From the NCBI RefSeq assembly GCF_002214565.1, contig NZ_CP015106.1:806001-870000 (forward strand): 64,000 nt of DNA, written 5' to 3'. The notes beneath the pieces were generated by a model that had not been told where the DNA came from, made no database searches, and was given only the letters and a program-made list of their open reading frames with translations. The position numbers and the translations under genes are program-made. Of the stretch, positions 46,182 through 53,864 are shown one piece after another. Every line of letters starts with the position of its first letter. The first letter of the stretch is position 1. The stretch is from Thermococcus radiotolerans. Lineage in GTDB: Archaea > Methanobacteriota_B > Thermococci > Thermococcales > Thermococcaceae.

Positions 46182-46267
46182 TGGCGCCGCGGAGGGGATT
46201 TGAACCCCTGTGGCCAACGGCCACCGGCTTAGCAGGCCGGCGCCCTACCAGGCTAGGCTACCGCGGC
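46182..46267 (-). tRNA. tRNA-Ser (GCT)
   Basis: Minus-strand class II tRNA: acceptor GCCGCGG/CCGCGGC, anticodon stem CCGGC/GCCGG with loop CTGCTAA (GCT, reads AGC/AGU), long variable arm TGGCCGTTGGCCA, G73 and encoded CCA (46182-46184). TATA-like CATATAACC about 20 nt upstream. Confidence 0.96.
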
Positions 46268-46379
46268 ACTCCAGTGCCCAGGTTATATGAGCCGGGGAGG
46301 GTTTTTAAGTTTTTTGGACGAGACTCCCCATGAACGGCCAATGCGCTCCGCTCCCTTCGGGCTGAGAGACTGGCCCGGC

Positions 46380-46402
46380 ACCGAGCGGTGCGGCCGCTCG
46401 GT
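46380..46402 (+). promoter_or_regulatory. 9-bp palindrome before the sulfur-carrier promoter
   Basis: ACCGAGCGG-TGCGG-CCGCTCGGT, a perfect 9-bp inverted repeat with 5-nt loop, directly abutting the TATA (TTATAAA, 46403-46409) where a BRE would normally be. Either an operator or part of a structured GC-rich segment (46315-46402). Confidence 0.4.
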
Positions 46403-46442
46403 TTATAAAGGAAGATGGGCAACATCGAGCCGGTGGTGAGCG

Positions 46443-46646
46443 ATGATCAGGGTAAAGGTCCTTGGCAGAGGCATCGAGAGGGAAGTGGAATGGCGAAAGG
46501 GCATGAAGGTCTCCGACCTGCTCCACGAGATAGGCTTCAACACGGAGAGCGCCATAGCCAAACTGAACGGCCGCGTTGCCCTCGAGGATGAGAACCTCAA
46601 AGACGGAGACTACGTCGAGGTTATTCCAGTGGTCTCGGGAGGATAA
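46443..46646 (+). CDS. Ubiquitin-like sulfur carrier (ThiS/MoaD type)
   Basis: 67-residue beta-grasp protein ending in VSGG; the terminal Gly-Gly is the thiocarboxylation or conjugation site. Such small archaeal modifiers serve molybdopterin/thiamine or tRNA thiolation sulfur transfer, and in some archaea protein conjugation (SAMP). The sequence cannot say which. ATG 46443 follows GGTGGTGAG. No E1-like activator is in the window. Confidence 0.88.
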   Translation: MIRVKVLGRGIEREVEWRKGMKVSDLLHEIGFNTESAIAKLNGRVALEDENLKDGDYVEVIPVVSGG

Positions 46647-46712
46647 ACGGGTGCACAGCTTGTCATATATTTTTTATTACTGAGTAAAGATACTCTTCAT
46701 GTTTTTTGAACG

Positions 46713-46745
46713 ATACCCAACAAGGTATACTTCAATAGTTATACC
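46713..46745 (+). promoter_or_regulatory. Three GGTATA-type half-sites before exported-protein gene
   Basis: ATACC (46713-46717), GGTATA (46724-46729) and TATACC (46740-46745) give overlapping inverted repeats (N6 and N10 spacing) just upstream of a TATA-like TGTTATATAC (46761-46770). A regulator site for the following exported-protein gene is plausible. Confidence 0.35.
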
Positions 46746-46812
46746 AAAGATGCGCGAAAGTGTTATATACTGCTTTTGATAATTGTGGTTGACAACCTCT
46801 TTGGGGGGGCGA

Positions 46813-48090
46813 ATGCGAAAGTGGGTAACGATGCTCCTCCTTGGACTTCTCCTCCTGAGCGGCGTTCAAACCGTCAAAGCGAAAGCAACACAAACCACCA
46901 GTCAAGCCCAGACAACCTGTCAGGACTGCTCCTGTATCGACGTTAACGTCCTTCTAAATAACCTCACAGCGAACATCACAAACCTGACTAACACCATTGG
47001 ACAGAAGAAATTGGAACTCAAAACTCTTTACAAGGAATGGAGCGCCACTAAAAACACAAGCGTCCTCTTCGAAATCGTGAAGCTGAAAGATGAGATCAGA
47101 CTACTCACCAACGAGCTGAAGTACCTCGAACGCCAAAAGCTCAGCCTCCAGTTAGTCCAGAATTACACCGTGCAAACACCTTACGGGAGAAAAATTCTCT
47201 ATTATAAACTGCCTCCAGAGAGCACCATCGTCCAAGAGCACGTTAAAAAAGTTCATCCGGTGAGGGCTGATGTTGACTTGGAGTGGTTCATAGCATACTA
47301 CCGGCAGGCGGCGGAGCTGACGTTTACAGAGGTCGTTCAAACGGACATGCGGATGAGAGAACTGCTTAAGAAAGTTGAAGCCGGGAACTACACCGAAGAG
47401 ACCATCAATGAAATCTTCACCCTGCTGGACAAAAGAGAAAAACTCTGGAGTGAAATCTACAAATTCGCAGAAGAGAAAGAAAAACTACAAACCATGCAAA
47501 CACTCAAAGAAACCGGACGAAAGCAGACGCTAATAGCAAGTGCCACCGGAATAGAACCATTGGCAATAAACTTTGGTGGAATCGCACAAGGAGACAGTTG
47601 CTATAGCATTTATTGCAATTTATATGGAACCAGTCCACCACTGCCTGGAGTTAGCGACCCCAAATATGCCTCATCGGCTCCACATGTTTATTATAAGTAT
47701 TTTTATCCAGTTGCAGTATGGGTGGGGATCTATGAAAGCTTATCCCCTCGAAATGACACTTATTGGGGAGAATACTGTACATACGACTTCCCTTCAACCG
47801 ATACAGATTTCAAGAAATATTGGGATCAGGCAGTATGGCTACATTCAGCATTGCCATACATAGGTTCAATACAAGTTAAGTTGTTTTACGTAGGAATAGC
47901 ATACAACCCAGAAACAGGGAATTATCAAGAAAGCAATATAATATGGCAAGTAGAATGTAACAATAACGGGTGTTGGATCATTAATTACAGACTAAAACCA
48001 TTATCCGATCCAGATGTCTCTCATTATTACGAGTATTACAAGTTGTATATAAATACACCATGGTTAGCCTGCTGTAAGAACGAGACGTAG
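46813..48090 (+). CDS. Exported coiled-coil/Cys-rich hypothetical protein
   Basis: 425 residues from ATG 46813 (poly-G ribosome site just before). Signal peptide (about 5-24, TMLLLGLLLLSGVQTVKA), a Cys-rich stretch (CQDCSCIDV), a predicted coiled coil (about 45-110, leucine/lysine heptads), another helical region to about 245, then a Tyr/Trp-rich C-terminal domain with several cysteines. The 5' half has the local GC-rich codon use; from about 47560 it becomes AT-rich (for example GGAATCGCACAAGG onward), so the C-terminal domain looks of different origin. An overlapping ORF carries an extension (see 48078-48227), so the true C-terminus may be longer. No family recognised. Confidence 0.7.
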   Translation: MRKWVTMLLLGLLLLSGVQTVKAKATQTTSQAQTTCQDCSCIDVNVLLNNLTANITNLTNTIGQKKLELKTLYKEWSATKNTSVLFEIVKLKDEIRLLTNELKYLERQKLSLQLVQNYTVQTPYGRKILYYKLPPESTIVQEHVKKVHPVRADVDLEWFIAYYRQAAELTFTEVVQTDMRMRELLKKVEAGNYTEETINEIFTLLDKREKLWSEIYKFAEEKEKLQTMQTLKETGRKQTLIASATGIEPLAINFGGIAQGDSCYSIYCNLYGTSPPLPGVSDPKYASSAPHVYYKYFYPVAVWVGIYESLSPRNDTYWGEYCTYDFPSTDTDFKKYWDQAVWLHSALPYIGSIQVKLFYVGIAYNPETGNYQESNIIWQVECNNNGCWIINYRLKPLSDPDVSHYYEYYKLYINTPWLACCKNET

Positions 48091-48227
48091 GAAGTACCTG
48101 CAAGTGGGCAAATAGGCATTGTGGAGGATGCTTTGCTCCTGACGCATCGAGGTCCCAGAATTTTGTGGTTTGTACTCAGGAAGAGTATGGGAGTCAGTGT
48201 GGCTCAAGGTGGATAGTAAAGTGGTGA
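48078..48227 (+). other. Possible frameshifted C-terminal extension
   Basis: In a different frame the sequence after the stop of the exported protein stays open for 49 codons, reading VGSTCKWANRHCGGCF then Cys/Trp-rich residues, and ends in TGA at 48225-48227, only 6 nt before the next ATG (48234), with its ribosome site GTGGTGA overlapping that stop. This is normal operon spacing, which suggests the upstream gene originally ran to 48227 and now has a one-base shift near 48087. Confidence 0.45.
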
Positions 48228-48233
48228 CAAAGC

Positions 48234-48988
48234 ATGAACAAAAAGAAGAAAGCAATAATTTTGGTATTTATTTTCCTGCTCTTGTTTTATTTTTCTCCCA
48301 AGGGGCTACTAATCAATACAAACGCAAAAGGATTATCTTTCGAGAATAGCAACCTGAGATTCCTACCGTGTCCCTCAAACCTTCAAGTGAAAGCAGAATA
48401 CTACCAATACCAACTTGATCATTTTGTAAACTTTACACTTTCTTTTAAAGAGAAGGAAGCCAACATAACTCTTAAAGGATTTTTTGGGAAACACTTCTTT
48501 TGTATTCCTGAGGGAGTCTTTGTTTATTCGTATTACCTTGGCGACCCTGCAGTGGGGATTAATGCGGCATTGTTTGATTACAATCTGAGCCTTAAATGGT
48601 GGAGGCACTCGTCGATAACAGGATATACGTCACTCTAGGGTATTACAGTGTTGGAACCTTCTCCGGAGAGACGAAGGCATTCTTGTACCTCATAAGTGGA
48701 GATGATGTGAAGAGAAAAGAAGTTGCCAATATTGAAGGTCATCCGCTCGGCGTTAGATTGCCGCTTGACATTAACGAAAAATACGTGGCTGTTGCGTACT
48801 ATCTTCACGATGAGATTGGAAATGAGAGGAATGGGGTCTGTGTTTTTACCTCAGGTAGGCTGATCAAAATCGCCTGCAAGGAATTTGGGGAGTGGGAGCG
48901 ACCGATAAATGTGAAACTCGAAGGAAATATCGTTTACGTTCAGACTACCAATGGGGTGAGGGCATACAAAATACTCAGCCTGTGGTGA
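48234..48988 (+). pseudogene. Exported protein broken by a frameshift
   Basis: Two overlapping frames: 48234-48638 (134 codons, N-terminal helix/signal KKAIILVFIFLLLFYFS, ending after LSLKWWRHSS) and 48596-48988 (LVDNRIYVTLGYYSVG onward to AYKILSLW). Joined at about 48599 by a one-base change they give one continuous, beta-rich protein with strand repeats resembling a PQQ/beta-propeller-type surface protein (NINA-L-FDYNLSLKW, then VDNRIYVTLGYY, RLIKIAC, GNIVYVQTTNGVRAYKIL). The second ATG is immediately preceded by TAA in its own frame, and there is no ribosome site, so two separate genes are less likely. AT-rich, unlike its surroundings. No exact family recognised. Confidence 0.55.
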
Positions 48989-49113
48989 TTTTGGACAGTG
49001 AAAGAGTCAGAGAGTCGAGGAATCGTTATCAGAAAAATTCCAGTCTTCTTACCTTGGAGCCACTTATTCCAACAAATGTTGTTTCCTTATCCAAAGTTAA
49101 GAATAAAGGGGCT

Positions 49114-50313
49114 TCAGGCCCCAAGCCTCTTCCTCATGAAGGCCTCGAAGTTGTTCATGGCCTCCTCGAGTATCTCAACCGGCGGCAGGAAGACTATCCT
49201 GAAGTGCCACTCGCCGGCGTATCCAAAGCCCGAGCCGTGGACGAAGAGCACGTGGGCCTCGTTGAGGGCGTCGAGGACGAACTCCTTGTCGTTCTTCCAC
49301 TTCGAGCGCTCCTCAATGCGCGGGAAGATGTAGAACGCTCCCTGGGGCTTGGTGGTGCTTATCCCCGGAATCTCCGTGAGGCGCTTGTAGATGTAGTCTC
49401 TCCTCTCCTTGAGCTTGCCCATGTACTCATCGAGGTAGTCCATCGGCCCTGTTAGGCCGGCTACCGCGGCGAACTGGGCTGGGGTGTTGGGACACAGCCG
49501 TATCCTGGCCATCTTGTCTATAGCCTCTTTGACTTCGGCGAGCTTGTTTTCAGGATCAATGTAGTAGAAGTAGCCGAGGCGCCAGCCGGTGGCGAAGTAG
49601 ACCTTGGACATGCCGTTCATGACTATAACGGGGACATCCTTCGTGAGCGAACCGGGGGAAACGTGTTGCCCCTCGTAGGTCATAAGGTCGTATATCTCGT
49701 CGCTGATGACCGGAAGGTCGTACTCGCCGGCCAAATCGAGTATCTCCCTCACGGTTTTCTTCTCGTAGAGCGCTCCCGTTGGGTTGTTGGGATTGATGAC
49801 CGCTATGGCCTTTGTTCTCTCGTTAATTTTCTTCCTCATGTCGTCTATGTCCGGCTGCCATCCGTTCTCCTCAACAGTCAGATACTCGTTGGCGATTCCG
49901 CCGTAGAACTTGACGAGGCCAACGTAAGGCGGGTAGCTGGGACTCGGGACGAGGATGTTGTCCCCCGGGTTGAGAAGGGCGCCGAATATGAACTGTAGAG
50001 CCTCGGTAACGGCCGCAGTAACGCGAACGTCCTCGGGCGTTATATCAACACCGTTCTTCCTCTTCTCCCTCGAGACTATGGCCTCCCTAAGCTCCGGAAG
50101 CCCCTCGCTGGGGCCGTAGTAGTTGTGGCCGTCCTGAATGGCCTTACAGTAAGCGTCCCTCATGTGCTTCGGCGGCTGGAAGTCGTATTTTCCCGGATCG
50201 CCTATGTTGAGGCGGATGACCTTTATTCCCTTCTTCTCAAGCTCCCTTGCAGGCAGAACAACGTCCCTGATGGCGTACTCAATTCCCATAGCACGTTCGG
50301 ATGCGCGAATCAT
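49114..50313 (-). CDS. Alanine aminotransferase
   Basis: Class I PLP aminotransferase, 399 residues, transferring the amino group between alanine/2-oxoglutarate and pyruvate/glutamate. It is very similar to the biochemically known Pyrococcus furiosus AlaAT (MIRASERA, YAIRDVVLPARELEKKGIKVIRLNIGDP, NPNNPTGALY, PVISDEIYDLMTYEG, and the PLP-lysine region MSKVYFATGWRLGY). ATG 50313 behind GGTGATCC is preferred to the upstream frame starts. In Thermococcales alanine is a main fermentation end product. A GGGGC/GCCCC hairpin overlaps the stop codon (49108-49122). Confidence 0.95.
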   Translation of the reverse strand: MIRASERAMGIEYAIRDVVLPARELEKKGIKVIRLNIGDPGKYDFQPPKHMRDAYCKAIQDGHNYYGPSEGLPELREAIVSREKRKNGVDITPEDVRVTAAVTEALQFIFGALLNPGDNILVPSPSYPPYVGLVKFYGGIANEYLTVEENGWQPDIDDMRKKINERTKAIAVINPNNPTGALYEKKTVREILDLAGEYDLPVISDEIYDLMTYEGQHVSPGSLTKDVPVIVMNGMSKVYFATGWRLGYFYYIDPENKLAEVKEAIDKMARIRLCPNTPAQFAAVAGLTGPMDYLDEYMGKLKERRDYIYKRLTEIPGISTTKPQGAFYIFPRIEERSKWKNDKEFVLDALNEAHVLFVHGSGFGYAGEWHFRIVFLPPVEILEEAMNNFEAFMRKRLGA

Positions 50314-50397
50314 GTGGATCACCATTTGAATGATGAGAGGTTTGTAGTAAAAAGCTTTGCCCACATAGGTTTAAAAAGAAGCAAGGATAACGGATTA

Positions 50398-50464
50398 CGG
50401 GCGATGACGACTAGCAAGCATGCTGAAGAGATGCACCATGATGACGTGAACACCCACCGAGCCC
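50398..50464 (+). ncRNA. Candidate C/D-box-like small RNA
   Basis: GGGC (50398-50401) and GCCC (50461-50464) can form a closing stem around a C-like box (CGATGA), a CTGA D'-box (about 50423), an ATGATGA C'-box (about 50438) and CCGA in place of D. A TATA-like GGTTTAAAAAG (50369-50379) lies about 25 nt upstream. The C and D boxes deviate from consensus (CGATGA, CCGA) and spacing is a little long, so this is a tentative call. Confidence 0.25.
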
Positions 50465-50502
50465 CTCGATACGTTTATTAACCTTCAGAGGAAGGTTTTT
50501 GC

Positions 50503-50748
50503 ATGAACATCTTCATCCCACTTATCGCGGGTGTTCTCGTAGGCTACGTCCTCCGCAGGAAAGAGCGCAGGGTAAACGTTGATGCCCCCATGAGCATCGC
50601 ACTCCTCTTGTTGATATTCTTCATGGGCGTCGAGGCGGGGAAGGTGAAGATAGACGCCCTGTGGCTCTTGAGTTCATCCATCGTCTTCGCGGCCCTGACC
50701 ATCGCGGGAAGCGTTGGAATCGCTCTCCTAGTGGGGGGAAGGGGATGA
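50503..50748 (+). CDS. LysO-type exporter, N-terminal half
   Basis: 81 residues, three predicted membrane helices (3-18, 28-45, 51-78). It matches the N-terminal domain of the lysine exporter LysO (YbjE, DUF340), which in bacteria is one 300-residue protein. Stop overlaps the start of the second half by 4 nt (ATGA). TATA-like GTTTATTAAC (50473-50482) upstream. Confidence 0.8.
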   Translation: MNIFIPLIAGVLVGYVLRRKERRVNVDAPMSIALLLLIFFMGVEAGKVKIDALWLLSSSIVFAALTIAGSVGIALLVGGRG

Positions 50749-51338
50749 GGTTTCTGGTCTACGTTCTGGTGGCTCTGATTACCGGCATACTCACAGGCCA
50801 CTTCTACGCCCCGGAATTCGGCAACCTCTACGAGGTCATGCTCTACCTGCTGATACTGATAATCGGAATAGACCTCGGTCAGAGCTTCCGGCTTGCGGAG
50901 ATTAGGAAGCTCGGAAGGCTCGCCATAAAGCTGCCTCTGGGGACGCTCCTCGGTTCCCTGCTCGGTGGCCTCGCCGCCTCCCTTCTCCTGGGGATAGAGC
51001 TCAGGTGGGGGCTTGCCGTCGCTGCCGGTTGCGGCTGGTACAGCCTCACGGGACCACTGATCGCCCAGTACTCCGCCGTCTACGGCACCCTCGGCTTCCT
51101 GGCCAACCTCACCAGGGAGATATTCACCGTTCTGCTGTACCCAGTAGCTATCGGGAAGATGCGAAAGGAGCTGGCGGTTTCCATGGGCGGTGCAACCACG
51201 ATGGACACGACGCTACCGATAATGACGAAGTTTGGGGGCAGCGAGGTCGCGCTCATAGCCTTCGTCCACGGCTTCGTCCTCACCGCACTGGTGCCATTCG
51301 TCGTTCCCTTTATACTCCAGCTGTTGGCCGGCGGGTGA
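50745..51338 (+). CDS. LysO-type exporter, C-terminal half
   Basis: 197 residues, about 6-7 helices, with the LysO/DUF340 C-terminal signature (GLAVAAGCGWYSLTGPLIAQYSAVYGTLGFLANLTREIFTVLLYP, then GGATTMDTTLPI). ATG 50745 overlaps the stop of the N-terminal half, so the two halves are translationally coupled and presumably assemble. In E. coli this exports lysine (or thialysine); substrate here is inferred. Confidence 0.85.
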   Translation: MRFLVYVLVALITGILTGHFYAPEFGNLYEVMLYLLILIIGIDLGQSFRLAEIRKLGRLAIKLPLGTLLGSLLGGLAASLLLGIELRWGLAVAAGCGWYSLTGPLIAQYSAVYGTLGFLANLTREIFTVLLYPVAIGKMRKELAVSMGGATTMDTTLPIMTKFGGSEVALIAFVHGFVLTALVPFVVPFILQLLAGG

Positions 51339-51353
51339 GAAAAACTTTTTTAA

Positions 51354-51461
51354 AGCCTCACGGCTACCGGGGTTTGCAGGCACTATCATGCCTCACGGCT
51401 CGGGGGTGTCCGAGGCTGGGGCGAGTAGGAACCCACCGGGCCTCTGCGTGGAGGTGAGAGA
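51354..51461 (+). promoter_or_regulatory. Structured leader of the L44e operon
   Basis: GC-rich leader with an 11-bp direct repeat GCCTCACGGCT (51355-51365 and 51390-51400), a hairpin CTCGG/CCGAG (about 51398-51413) and a CCTC-TGCGTG-GAGG pairing that covers the ribosome site (51441-51454). A TATA-like TTTTTTAAAG lies just upstream. Candidate for autogenous or small-RNA control of L44e, but not shown. Confidence 0.35.
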
Positions 51462-51746
51462 ATGAAGTATCCGAAGCAGATAAGGACTTACTGCCCCTAC
51501 TGTAAGAAGCACACTATCCACAAGGTCGAGAAGGTCAAGAAGAGACCGAGGAGCGAGCTCAGCCAGGGCCAGAGGCGCTTCCGCAGGATCATGAAGGGTT
51601 ACCGCGGTTTCCCGAGGCCGAACCCGGCCGGAAGGGAGAAGCCGGTCAAGAAGCTCGACCTCCGCTTCAGGTGCACCGTCTGCGGCAAGGCCCACACCAG
51701 GGGACAGGGCTTCCGCGTTAAGAAGTTCGAGCTGGTGGAGGTGTGA
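51462..51746 (+). CDS. rpl44e: Ribosomal protein L44e
   Basis: 94-residue zinc-binding large-subunit protein. Zinc ligands: CPYCKKH and CTVCGKAH. The archaeal [20 protein letters not shown] and C-terminal [15 protein letters not shown] are typical. First gene of L44e-S27e-aIF2alpha-Nop10-PAC2. ATG 51462 follows GGAGGTGAG. Confidence 0.97.
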   Translation: MKYPKQIRTYCPYCKKHTIHKVEKVKKRPRSELSQGQRRFRRIMKGYRGFPRPNPAGREKPVKKLDLRFRCTVCGKAHTRGQGFRVKKFELVEV

Positions 51747-51749
51747 AGC

Positions 51750-51947
51750 ATGGCGCTCCCGAAGAACCTCATCCCGATGCCGAGGAGCAGGTTCCTCCGC
51801 GTCAAGTGCATAGACTGCGGCAACGAGCAGATAGTCTTCAGCAACCCGGCGACCACCGTCCGCTGCCTCGTCTGCGGCGCGACCCTCGTCGAGCCGACCG
51901 GCGGAAAGGGCGTCATAAAGGCCAAGATACTCGAGGTTCTCGAGTGA
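51750..51947 (+). CDS. rps27e: Ribosomal protein S27e
   Basis: 65-residue zinc-ribbon small-subunit protein with CIDCGNEQ and CLVCGATL as the zinc site. Lies 3 nt after L44e. Family-typical ending [11 protein letters not shown]. Confidence 0.97.
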   Translation: MALPKNLIPMPRSRFLRVKCIDCGNEQIVFSNPATTVRCLVCGATLVEPTGGKGVIKAKILEVLE

Positions 51948-52049
51948 ACCTTTTCCTTTCCTTTGCCTCCGTTCCCGGAGGCTTCTGCTAAACTTTAAAT
52001 ACCTCTTTTCGTAACTTACCCCGGCAGAGAAAATTTTGAGGTGGTTAAA

Positions 52050-52877
52050 ATGCCGAGGAAAGCCAAGGAGTACCCCGAAGAGGGAGAGTTTGTGGTTGCC
52101 ACTGTTAAGAGCATTCACCCTTACGGTGCGTTCCTCAAGCTTGACGAATATCCGGGCAAGGAAGGATTCATGCACATAAGCGAGGTCGCCTCCACCTGGG
52201 TCAAGAACATCAGGGATTACGTGAAGGAGGGCCAGAAGATAGTCGCCAAGGTCATCCGCGTCGACCCGAGCAAGGGGCACATCGACCTGAGCCTCAAGCG
52301 CGTCAACCAGCAGCAGAGGAAGGCCAAGCTCCAGGAGTACAAGCGCGCCCAGAAGGCCGAGAACCTGCTGAAGATGGCGGCCGAGAAAATAGGAAAGGAC
52401 TTCGAGACGGCCTGGAGGGAGGTCTGGGTTCCCCTCGAGGAGGAGTACGGCGAGGTTTACGCCGCCTTCGAGGACGCGGCCCAGAACGGGATGGACGTTC
52501 TCAGGGGACTCATCGGCGATGAGTGGACCGAGGCCCTGAGGCCGATAATCGAGGCCTACGTCGAGATTCCGACCGTTACGATCGACGCCGAGTTTGAGAT
52601 AACCGTGCCCAGCCCGAACGGGGTTGAAATCATCAAGGAAGCCCTGATAAGGGCCCGCGACAGGGCCAACGAGGAGAAGGAGATAGAGGTCAAGTTCTCC
52701 TACCAGGGAGCGCCGAGGTACAGGATAGACATAACCGCCCCGGACTACTACAAGGCCGAAGAGGTTCTTGAGGACATAGCCGAGGAGATACTGCGCGTCA
52801 TAAAGGAAGCGGGCGGCGAAGCGACGCTCATCCGGAAGGAGAAGAGAATCAAGAAGATAAAGAGGAGAGGGGCATGA
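52050..52877 (+). CDS. Translation initiation factor aIF2 alpha
   Basis: 275 residues. N-terminal S1 domain (GEFVVATVKSIHPYGAFLKLDEYPGKEGFMHISEVAS... HIDLSLKRV), a central helical domain and a C-terminal alpha/beta domain that binds the gamma subunit. aIF2 delivers initiator tRNA; the position equivalent to the eukaryotic phosphorylated Ser51 lies in the VASTWVKNIRDY region. ATG 52050 follows GAGGTGG; GTG/ATG further up is not favoured. Its stop overlaps the nop10 start by 4 nt. Confidence 0.96.
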   Translation: MPRKAKEYPEEGEFVVATVKSIHPYGAFLKLDEYPGKEGFMHISEVASTWVKNIRDYVKEGQKIVAKVIRVDPSKGHIDLSLKRVNQQQRKAKLQEYKRAQKAENLLKMAAEKIGKDFETAWREVWVPLEEEYGEVYAAFEDAAQNGMDVLRGLIGDEWTEALRPIIEAYVEIPTVTIDAEFEITVPSPNGVEIIKEALIRARDRANEEKEIEVKFSYQGAPRYRIDITAPDYYKAEEVLEDIAEEILRVIKEAGGEATLIRKEKRIKKIKRRGA

Positions 52878-53053
52878 GGTTTCGCATAAGGAAGTGTCCC
52901 GAGTGCGGGCGCTACACCCTCAAGGAAACCTGTCCAGTCTGTGGGGCTAAAACAAAGGTAGCCCATCCGCCGCGCTTCTCGCCGGAGGACCCGTACGGCG
53001 AGTACAGGAGAAGGCTGAAGCGCGAGCAGCTGGGCATCGTCGGGAGGGATTGA
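52874..53053 (+). CDS. nop10: H/ACA RNP component Nop10
   Basis: 59-residue zinc-finger/helix protein of the H/ACA pseudouridylation complex. MRFRIRKCPECGRYTLKETCPVCG with both CxxC pairs and FSPEDPYGEYRRRLKR are typical. The start ATG overlaps the stop of aIF2 alpha (ATGA). Too short to be flagged by simple ORF lists but unambiguous. Confidence 0.95.
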   Translation: MRFRIRKCPECGRYTLKETCPVCGAKTKVAHPPRFSPEDPYGEYRRRLKREQLGIVGRD

Positions 53054-53054
53054 G

Positions 53055-53855
53055 ATGAAGGAGTCAGTTATCCACGTCTACGAGAGGCCCCAGCTCAGGG
53101 ACCCCGTTTTCATCGAGGGGCTGCCCGGCATAGGGCTGGTGGGAAAGCTCGCCGCCGAGCACCTCATCCAGGAGCTCAACGCGGTCAAGTTCGCGGAACT
53201 CTACTCACCGCACTTCATGCACCAGGTTCTCATCAAGAAGAACTCCGTCGTCGAGCTGATGAAGAACGAGTTCTACTACTGGAAGAACCCCGACGAAAAC
53301 GGCAGGGACATCATAATCATCACCGGCGACCAGCAGGTTCCGCCCACAGACAGCCCCGGCCATTTCGAGGTCGTCGGGAAGATGCTGGACTTCGTCAACG
53401 AGTTTGGCGTTCGCGAGATAATCACAATGGGGGGCTACCAGGTGCCGGAGCTCCAGGGGGAACCGAGGGTTTTGGCCGCAGTGACCCACGAAGAGCTCGT
53501 TGAGTACTACCAGAAAAAGCTGGAAGGTTGCGGCATTGAGGTTATCTGGCGCGAAGACGAAGGGGGAGCGATAGTCGGCGCCGCCGGCCTTCTGCTCGGC
53601 ATGGGCAAGCTCCGCTCGATGTACGGGATAAGCCTGCTCGGCGAGAGCCTTGGCTATATCGTTGATGCGAAGGCTGCAAAATCCGTCCTCCTCGCGGTGG
53701 CGAAGATACTCGGCCTCGAGCTCGACATGACCGCCCTGGAGGAGCGCGCCAAGGAGACCGAGGAGATACTCAGGAAGGTCCAGGAGATGCAGAGGGCCAT
53801 GCTGGAGCAGCAGATGCCTCCCACACCCGAGGAGGAGGACAGGGGCTACCTCTGA
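53055..53855 (+). CDS. PAC2-family proteasome-assembly chaperone protein
   Basis: 266-residue archaeal PAC2-domain protein (EGLPGIGLVGKLAAEHLI, PTDSPGHFEVVGKMLDFVNEFGVREIITMGGY). C-terminal helix with coiled-coil character (LEERAKETEEILRKVQEMQRAMLEQQ). Related to the PAC2 (DUF75) proteins that aid 20S proteasome assembly. Starts 1 nt after the nop10 stop, so in the same operon as ribosomal genes. Confidence 0.92.
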   Translation: MKESVIHVYERPQLRDPVFIEGLPGIGLVGKLAAEHLIQELNAVKFAELYSPHFMHQVLIKKNSVVELMKNEFYYWKNPDENGRDIIIITGDQQVPPTDSPGHFEVVGKMLDFVNEFGVREIITMGGYQVPELQGEPRVLAAVTHEELVEYYQKKLEGCGIEVIWREDEGGAIVGAAGLLLGMGKLRSMYGISLLGESLGYIVDAKAAKSVLLAVAKILGLELDMTALEERAKETEEILRKVQEMQRAMLEQQMPPTPEEEDRGYL

Positions 53856-53864
53856 TTTTCCGCT

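Noticed and set aside
49108-49122. Hairpin at the alanine aminotransferase stop as a terminator
   Set aside because: Only 5 bp, overlaps the stop codon, and archaeal terminators do not need hairpins.
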